From contig NZ_JAANAT010000006.1 of assembly GCF_011089895.1 (NCBI RefSeq), positions 177,521 through 241,520 of the forward strand: 64,000 nt of DNA, in the 5' to 3' direction. The translations under genes and the position numbers were made by a program. The notes beneath the pieces are model-generated. The model was not told the origin of the DNA. It saw only the letters and a list, made by a program, of their open reading frames with translations, and did not search any database. This document shows, in pieces, positions 59,473 to 64,000 of this stretch; positions within the stretch are counted from its first letter, which is position 1, and each line of letters opens with the position of its first letter. Source of the stretch: Mucilaginibacter inviolabilis. Lineage in GTDB: Bacteria > Bacteroidota > Bacteroidia > Sphingobacteriales > Sphingobacteriaceae.

Positions 59473-60672
59473 TTATTGCGCCAAATCATTACAGATAAAC
59501 AAACTATGATGACTGTCCATATTCAACACCTTGCCTTCCAGCACACTTTGCCCTGCGCTGGCCGGGTTGTTGCCGCTGCCCAGCGGCCAGCTGCCTTTAG
59601 TATATAGGATACTGATACCCGCGGTACCAGCCAGGCTCAATCCAAAATCGGTACAGTTATTTTTGTTGAGGTTGTAGTTTTTTTGATCGTACTGCTTAAT
59701 CACTTTGAGGATCCTTTTAAACCGTCGTTCAGATATGAATTTGCCCACGGTTTCATCCCAGCCGTGCTGCTCATCATTTTTAAAAACAGAGGCCGTAGTT
59801 GGGAAGAGTGGTGTGGCCGACAAAAAATGCTCTTTTTGGGGATAAAACCCAAACGATCTGGATACCGATGTTGAATCGGTATTATATTTAATAAGTGTTA
59901 TAAAGGTATGCCCTACCTTACTCAATTTCACAAATATCTTGCGTTTGCCCGATACAGGTTGTGATATATGGATCAGCATCGCGTAAGCTGAAGCTTTTTT
60001 GCCATCATCAAAGGGGTCAACAATATTGGCCAATTTTATAGGTGGCGATTTTACTTCACGGTTGGTGGTGTAGATGTAGTTGTTTGAATCGGCCAGTATT
60101 TGCTCATCGATATGGTTAATAGTCAACAAACTGGTAACTGAAGTGTCCCGCTGTAAAGCTGCCAGGGTAGATACAGGTTTACGCTCCGTTATATAGGTAC
60201 TGTCCAAAGCAGCGGAATCAATCAAATGCGTATTTGTATCCGGATCCCCTACCGGCAGTGTTTTAAAATAACATTTCATCGCCAGCGAATACATCCGCAG
60301 CCGGGCAAATATATTGGCCATATGATAATAGAACTTATGGCTGCGTTTTTTGTCGGCTGTAATGACTACTAACTGATTGGACTTTAAAAGATCAGCAACG
60401 GGACGGGCGTCATGCTTTTTGCCGTAAACATCCAGATCGGCTACCTTTTGCAGATAATTATCTTCGTCAAAGTCGGCAGCGTTAAGGGTATTATCCGGAG
60501 TAGCGTCGGGCTTTTTCAGATTATTAGCAGCAATTACCCGACTATGCACACCATCCGAGTCGACCCGTAATTGCGCATATCTCACTACCGGGGCATCCTG
60601 TGCATAAAGAGGTGTTTGCAGTGATAGTAATATAATGGCGCTATACCCTATCCATCGTAATAATACTTTCAT
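59473..60672 (-). CDS. Secreted protein with a His/Cys site, possibly papain-like
   Basis: A 399-residue protein with signal MKVLLRWIGYSAIILLSLQTPLYAQ. Residues about 240-360 contain KVGHTFITLIKYNTDSTSVSRSFGFYP and, later, YDQKNYNLNKNNCTDFGLSLA. A His in GHTFI followed by a Cys in NNCTDF recalls permuted papain/NlpC-type and DUF4105-like enzymes, where such residues are catalytic. The first 200 residues have no recognised domain. The catalytic reading is inference. It is divergent from an SDR gene. Confidence 0.6.
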   Translation of the reverse strand: MKVLLRWIGYSAIILLSLQTPLYAQDAPVVRYAQLRVDSDGVHSRVIAANNLKKPDATPDNTLNAADFDEDNYLQKVADLDVYGKKHDARPVADLLKSNQLVVITADKKRSHKFYYHMANIFARLRMYSLAMKCYFKTLPVGDPDTNTHLIDSAALDSTYITERKPVSTLAALQRDTSVTSLLTINHIDEQILADSNNYIYTTNREVKSPPIKLANIVDPFDDGKKASAYAMLIHISQPVSGKRKIFVKLSKVGHTFITLIKYNTDSTSVSRSFGFYPQKEHFLSATPLFPTTASVFKNDEQHGWDETVGKFISERRFKRILKVIKQYDQKNYNLNKNNCTDFGLSLAGTAGISILYTKGSWPLGSGNNPASAGQSVLEGKVLNMDSHHSLFICNDLAQ

Positions 60673-60714
60673 TTCATTGCGGTTTGGTTGAACAAAACGG
60701 TTATTAAAAACAAA

Positions 60715-60739
60715 AGCCTTTCATAAAAACTGAAAGGCT
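60715..60739. terminator. Small hairpin upstream of the divergent gene pair
   Basis: AGCCTTTCA-TAAAAAC-TGAAAGGCT with A-rich left flank. It lies in the 273-base gap between two divergent genes, where a terminator is not needed, so it may be part of a leader RNA or a leftover of a lost gene. Confidence 0.5.
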
Positions 60740-60945
60740 CAACAACAAATATTGATCTGTATTTTATGCGCTGCCTTTACAATAACCGGGTGCTACAACA
60801 CTTAACGTTGCATGCAGAGTTAATGATATGAGCAGCATTTGTAATCATATGGATACAAACATACAAATAGTCTATAAATTTAGTAGTTATTTTATAAAAA
60901 GAAATTTGTACTCTTGTTTAGCCATAGCATTTAAGGGCTTGTTAT

Positions 60946-61725
60946 ATGAATACTTACGCTTTAATTACCGGAGCCAGCAAAGGCATAGGCAGGGCATTGG
61001 CTCTACAGCTCGCAAAAAAAGGTTATCCGGTTTTACTGGTGGCCCGCTCCAGAGATGAACTGCAGGCACTGGCAACCGAAATAATAACCACCTACCAGAT
61101 ACAGGCGCGGTGGCTGGCTATTGATCTGTCTGATAGCGACGCCCCGGAAAAGGTTGTAAAATGGTGTACCGATAATGCCTACGCTGTATCTGTGCTGATC
61201 AATAACGCTGGCTATGGCGTTTGGGGCAGTTTTGAAAGCGTAGACATAGCTGGGCAGCTCAACGTGATCGATTTAAATATCAATGCGTTGGTAAAATTAA
61301 CGCATGGGGCTATCCCTCTATTAAAACAACAAGCACAGGCTTATATATTAAATGTAGGCAGTACGGCCGCCTACCAGGCTGTGCCTACCTTGGGGGTTTA
61401 TTCGGCCACAAAAGCTTTTGTGTTATCATTTACCCGGGCTTTAAGATATGAACTTAAAGGCACTACTATATCGGTAAGCTGCCTGAGCCCAGGTCCTACG
61501 GATACCGGTTTTGCCCATCGCGCAGGTTTGGATGCCTTTGCCGACCTGGCGGCTAAATTCAATATGCAACCAGAGGAAGTTGCTGCAATAGGATTAAAAG
61601 GAATGTTCAACAAAAAGGCCGAGATTGTACCCGGCCTGTTGAACAAGCTTTCGGTGATAGGCGCCCGGCACCTACCCAAAGCCCTTATTGAAAAAATAGG
61701 TGGGGATCTGTATAAGAGTAAGTAA
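60946..61725 (+). CDS. SDR family oxidoreductase
   Basis: A 259-residue short-chain dehydrogenase. LITGASKGIGRALA (residues 6-19) is the cofactor site, LINNAGYGVWG the NNAG motif, and the catalytic pair is Ser in VGSTAAYQ and YSATK. The pattern is close to YqjQ/DltE-like SDRs that act on lipids or ketones. The C-terminal part (VPGLLNKLSVIGARHLPK) is hydrophobic, perhaps membrane-associated. Single gene. Confidence 0.9.
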   Translation: MNTYALITGASKGIGRALALQLAKKGYPVLLVARSRDELQALATEIITTYQIQARWLAIDLSDSDAPEKVVKWCTDNAYAVSVLINNAGYGVWGSFESVDIAGQLNVIDLNINALVKLTHGAIPLLKQQAQAYILNVGSTAAYQAVPTLGVYSATKAFVLSFTRALRYELKGTTISVSCLSPGPTDTGFAHRAGLDAFADLAAKFNMQPEEVAAIGLKGMFNKKAEIVPGLLNKLSVIGARHLPKALIEKIGGDLYKSK

Positions 61726-61750
61726 ACAATGAACAGCGCATCATCTTAAT

Positions 61751-61881
61751 GCGCTGTTCGAAGTCTCTGACTTCGGACGACTATGTCTGTAGTTTTAAAC
61801 TACAGACACCTGGTTTAATGTTTTCCTGTAGTCTGAAGACTACAAGCATATTGGTTCGAAGTCAGAGACTTCGAACAGCGC
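61751..61881. repeat. Multi-hairpin element with GCGCTGTTCGAAGTC ends
   Basis: GCGCTGTTCGAAGTCTCTGA (61751-61770) and its complement TCAGAGACTTCGAACAGCGC (61862-61881) are perfect 20-bp ends. Inside are two perfect hairpins: TGTCTGTAGTTTTAAACTACAGACA and TGTAGTCTGAAGACTACA. The layout parallels 44978-45167. It lies just downstream of the SDR gene. Confidence 0.8.
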
Positions 61882-61929
61882 GGGAACTATCTTAAAGAGA
61901 CGAAAGATTAAAAACAAGATAAAAGAACT

Positions 61930-62020
61930 CCACTTTTACCCTCTTTCCGCCACAGGCGAAGAGAGGGTCGCCCAACGAAGTGTAGGCGGGGTGAGTCGAC
62001 ACAGCGCGATACCTGAATTA
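61930..62020. repeat. CCCTCTTTCCGCC/GAAGAGAGGG dispersed repeat
   Basis: ACCCTCTTTCCGCC with GGCGAAGAGAGGGT forms a hairpin, followed by GGCGGGGTGAGTCGAC. The same wording occurs at 9191-9260 and 9400-9440. No gene. Confidence 0.65.
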
Positions 62021-62061
62021 TATCCAATAGCCCCTATTTCTAAAATATATTTCCATAATTA

Positions 62062-62092
62062 TTTGTTTTTCCCAAATCACTTATTACATTTG
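62062..62092 (+). promoter_or_regulatory. Promoter of the PhyH-type dioxygenase gene
   Basis: TTTG (62062-62065), 19 bases, then TACATTTG (62085-62092): an exact match to the Bacteroidota housekeeping consensus TTTG-N19-21-TAnnTTTG. It implies a transcript start near 62099 and a leader of about 210 bases, which contains a 33-codon open frame at 62164-62265. Confidence 0.65.
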
Positions 62093-62308
62093 CATTGTCT
62101 ATTAAATCTATAGACATTATATATCAAATAATTGACAACACAAAATTTACATATAACCAACGCATGTTACATGCGAATGCCTTTCCCCAAAAAGGTAATG
62201 GTTTGTTGTTGTTGATCTTTTTCTCCTCAATACATACTACAATACAATTACCTGCTATTGCATAGCTGGGGATTTCCGCACCATTTTTTTACTATTTACA
62301 ATTTAAAC

Positions 62309-63115
62309 ATGAGTACCGTATATAAAAAATTCACTTTAGGCGATAAGCTTACCACCGAACAGCATCACTTTTTTAATGAGCATGGTTTTATTCATTTCAA
62401 AAAATTCATTAACCCCGAAACGGTACAGTCAATTACCAGGGCATCTGAGCAGGTACAGGAGCAGTGGATAAAAAATGAGGTGACCAAGGTTAACGGTGTG
62501 CCTATAAAATACGGCAAGGATCTGAACGGTGAACCCATTGTACAGCGCTTCGCTTTTATCAATCAGCATCACCCCGTGTTTTCAGAGTTTATACAGGATC
62601 CCCGCTTTAATACCTTACTTGATCTTATTGGCCCTGATGCCCGGTTTGGCACCGATGAAAAAGATGGAATGGTATTGAACCATTATGTAAACAGCGAACA
62701 AAGCAGTTTTACTAAGATGGGCTGGCATACGGATGGCTTGCGCGATATTTTCCATGGACAAAAATTAAACCCGATGCTTAATGTGGGCATTCACCTGAGT
62801 ACGCTGAAACCCGAAAACGGTGGCTTACGCATATTGCCAGGCACGCATAAACAAGGACTTTACCAGATGCTCTTTAAAAAGAAATATTTCCTGGATCATG
62901 ATGCCGATGAAAACGAGCTGGCTATTACACCAGAAGCCGGCGACCTCACCATTCACGACGGCCGGTTATGGCACCGGGTTGCCCAATCATCAGTTGTTGG
63001 CGAGGCCAGCCGCCGCAGGGTGATCTATGTACCTATTATTGCAGGCAAGTACGCTCCGAAAGACGCCAACAGCCCTACCGTGTTTTATCAAAAATTTGCG
63101 GGCTTAGTTAAATAA
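62309..63115 (+). CDS. Phytanoyl-CoA dioxygenase family Fe(II)/2-oxoglutarate oxygenase
   Basis: A 268-residue enzyme of the PhyH family. The iron ligands are His140 and Asp142 (GWHTDGLRD) and a distal His, either His216 (TIHDGR) or His222 (RLWHRVAQ). Arg in RRRVIYVP probably binds 2-oxoglutarate. NGGLRILPGTHKQGL is a family hallmark. PhyH-family enzymes hydroxylate lipids, or small molecules such as ectoine. The frame is open 17 codons further up, but MSTVYKKF is the better start. It has its own promoter and long leader. Confidence 0.88.
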   Translation: MSTVYKKFTLGDKLTTEQHHFFNEHGFIHFKKFINPETVQSITRASEQVQEQWIKNEVTKVNGVPIKYGKDLNGEPIVQRFAFINQHHPVFSEFIQDPRFNTLLDLIGPDARFGTDEKDGMVLNHYVNSEQSSFTKMGWHTDGLRDIFHGQKLNPMLNVGIHLSTLKPENGGLRILPGTHKQGLYQMLFKKKYFLDHDADENELAITPEAGDLTIHDGRLWHRVAQSSVVGEASRRRVIYVPIIAGKYAPKDANSPTVFYQKFAGLVK

Positions 63116-63320
63116 CCAGATGCTTATAATTTTATTATTCGGTTATCTGGCACGCACTGGAAGGCTTGCCCCGGCACAAAACGCGTTATTGAAGTTAAAG
63201 TATTATTATAAAGGCAAACGAGTTGCTTTTGCACGAGTGTTCAATTAATCCGAAATATTATAAATGAAAAAATAATTACAATTTAATATACTATATACAT
63301 AGATTTAATAGATTAAATAT

Positions 63321-63490
63321 TATATTTGCAACAGAAAGTTTATAAATGGTGGTTCATTTAATATAAGCAAGCAGGTGCTGGTTCGGCAGCAAACGGATGG
63401 GTTCGACTCCCTCCCCTGCATCTCTCTTCTCTCATATTTATGTTTTATAATTGGTTAATTAGAGTTCCTGCCCATCAGGAGCTCTTTTTT
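63321..63490 (+). ncRNA. Candidate small RNA with tRNA-like hairpins and its own terminator
   Basis: TATATTTG (63321-63328) could be a -7 element, and a clear hairpin with a T run (63461-63490) could end the transcript, giving an RNA of about 155 bases. Inside, GCAGG and CCTGC close a segment (63371-63419) with two hairpins: TGCTG-GTTCGG-CAGCA, like a D arm, and GGG-TTCGACT-CCC, an exact T-loop sequence. No anticodon arm and no usable acceptor geometry are present, so it is not a tRNA gene. It may be a tRNA relic, an attachment-site remnant or a structured sRNA. No -33 TTTG is visible. Confidence 0.4.
63461..63490 (+). terminator. Terminator of the candidate small RNA
   Basis: AGAGTTCCTG-CCCAT-CAGGAGCTCT (one G-T pair) followed by TTTTTATTTT. 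Confidence 0.75.
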
Positions 63491-63561
63491 ATTTTAGCTC
63501 ATGATGATTACTTAATAATTTGATAAAATGGATTTTACTTATTAAAAAAATTTAAAAAGTA

Positions 63562-63593
63562 TTTGAGATTAAAAATTAGTTTTATTAAGTTTG
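63562..63593 (+). promoter_or_regulatory. Promoter of the nagB leader
   Basis: TTTG (63562-63565), 20 bases, TAAGTTTG (63586-63593): exact Bacteroidota-type promoter. Transcription should start near 63600, leaving a 164-base leader before nagB. Confidence 0.65.
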
Positions 63594-63633
63594 TAACAAT
63601 AATGTACAGCATGTTATTCAACGGAATTTACGT

Positions 63634-63709
63634 AAACCTCATGTCGGTGAGGTTTAAAAGGTTTTGTTAATTGGTTTGATAAAAATCCTCGTTTCGGCGG
63701 GGGTTTTTT
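63634..63709 (+). promoter_or_regulatory. Two-hairpin leader of nagB, the second a terminator
   Basis: Hairpin 1 AAACCTCA-TGTCGG-TGAGGTTT (63634-63655) and hairpin 2 AAAAATCCTCG-TTTCGG-CGGGGGTTTTT (63681-63708) share the CCTC stem start and a loop ending TCGG. The second, with a T run, has the form of an intrinsic terminator 55 bases before nagB. This could be an attenuator or the end of a 110-base small RNA. Confidence 0.55.
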
Positions 63710-63763
63710 GTATAGTGACTTTTTTATTCATCATATAACTAAAACAGAGGTTCTTAGAAAATT

Positions 63764-64000
63764 ATGGCCCGATTAAATTTATTGGAAGAGACCCGGTACG
63801 AGAAGCTGCCGGTAAGCGTTTATGGTAACCAGCAGGAAGCCTCGGTAGCAGTGGCTGCTCGTATTGCTGCACTCATTCGCGACAAGCAATCACGTGCTGA
63901 AAAAACCGTGCTCGGTTTGGCTACCGGTGTTACCCCCATTGGGGTGTATAACGAACTCGTTCGCTTGCACCGCGAGGATGGTTTGTCTTTCCGTGACGTG
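63764..64000 (+). CDS. nagB: Glucosamine-6-phosphate deaminase, N-terminal part (3' end outside window)
   Basis: The first 79 codons are visible, starting MARLNLLEETRYEKLPVSVY. This opening is characteristic of the long Bacteroidota NagB (about 640 residues, with a PIG-L-like C-terminal domain), not of the short E. coli enzyme. VLGLATGVTPIGVYNELVRLHRE is the phosphate-binding segment of the deaminase. The enzyme turns glucosamine-6-phosphate into fructose-6-phosphate and ammonia, the last step of amino-sugar use. The C-terminal domain cannot be checked because the gene runs off the window. Confidence 0.92.
   Translation, partial: MARLNLLEETRYEKLPVSVYGNQQEASVAVAARIAALIRDKQSRAEKTVLGLATGVTPIGVYNELVRLHREDGLSFRDV

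Noticed and set aside
63371..63419. A complete tRNA gene
   Set aside because: A T-loop sequence and a D-arm-like hairpin are present, but there is no anticodon arm and the acceptor and T stems contain mismatches.

Overview
The window looks like chromosomal DNA of a Bacteroidota member of the Sphingobacteriaceae, most likely Mucilaginibacter or a close relative. This is inferred from a gliding/type IX secretion lipoprotein (GldB), a type IX-sorted subtilase, many lipoproteins, the long Bacteroidota form of NagB, 2-oxoglutarate dehydrogenase E1/E2 genes whose E2 carries two lipoyl domains, promoters of the TTTG-N19/20-TAnnTTTG type, and intergenic repeat families typical of that group. No rRNA gene, intact tRNA gene, CRISPR array, integrase or intact insertion sequence was seen.

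Layout. 1-5130: a DUF5690 transporter-like protein (cut by the window edge), a TIGR03364 FAD oxidoreductase and a Tat-exported phosphocholine phospholipase C, probably one organophosphorus/choline scavenging module. 5282-10384: GT39 glycosyltransferase, exported metallo-beta-lactamase-fold hydrolase, DUF1624 membrane protein and a secreted esterase. 10913-14671: thioredoxin, TetR regulator plus ABC1 kinase, a DUF4304 protein and a lipoprotein. 15198-18313: a tightly overlapping three-gene photolyase operon, followed with no gap by convergent FKBP-like lipoproteins. 20082-30431: MarR regulator, gamma-glutamyltransferase, outer-membrane protein, large type IX-sorted subtilase, nadE and gldB. 30467-36039: DUF4349 lipoprotein and the odhA-odhB pair. 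36296-41336: MACPF/DUF5648 lipoprotein, a cryptochrome relic, an alginate-lyase-like/ricin lipoprotein and a DASH-type cryptochrome. 41897-54741: SDR with AraC regulator, a Lit-like HELGH protein, DoxX paralogues, msrA, e(P4)-type phosphatase, M1 peptidase with HupE/UreJ and DUF6702 partners, and an HD hydrolase. 54955-64000: aldose epimerase-like protein, topoisomerase IV subunit A, a secreted His/Cys protein, SDR, PhyH-type dioxygenase and the start of nagB.

The most unusual signal is non-coding. A roughly 280-nt element occurs twice (14789-15065 and 41545-41830). Both copies lie upstream of photolyase/cryptochrome genes in the same orientation relative to the gene. Both have a GC-rich hairpin followed by an AT-rich part that includes an identical 36-nt block. 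A decayed cryptochrome 3' end lies at 37917-38009. The leader region before nagB (63321-63709) holds two consecutive candidate small transcription units, the first with tRNA-like features. Several multi-hairpin and terminal-inverted-repeat elements fill the gaps between genes.
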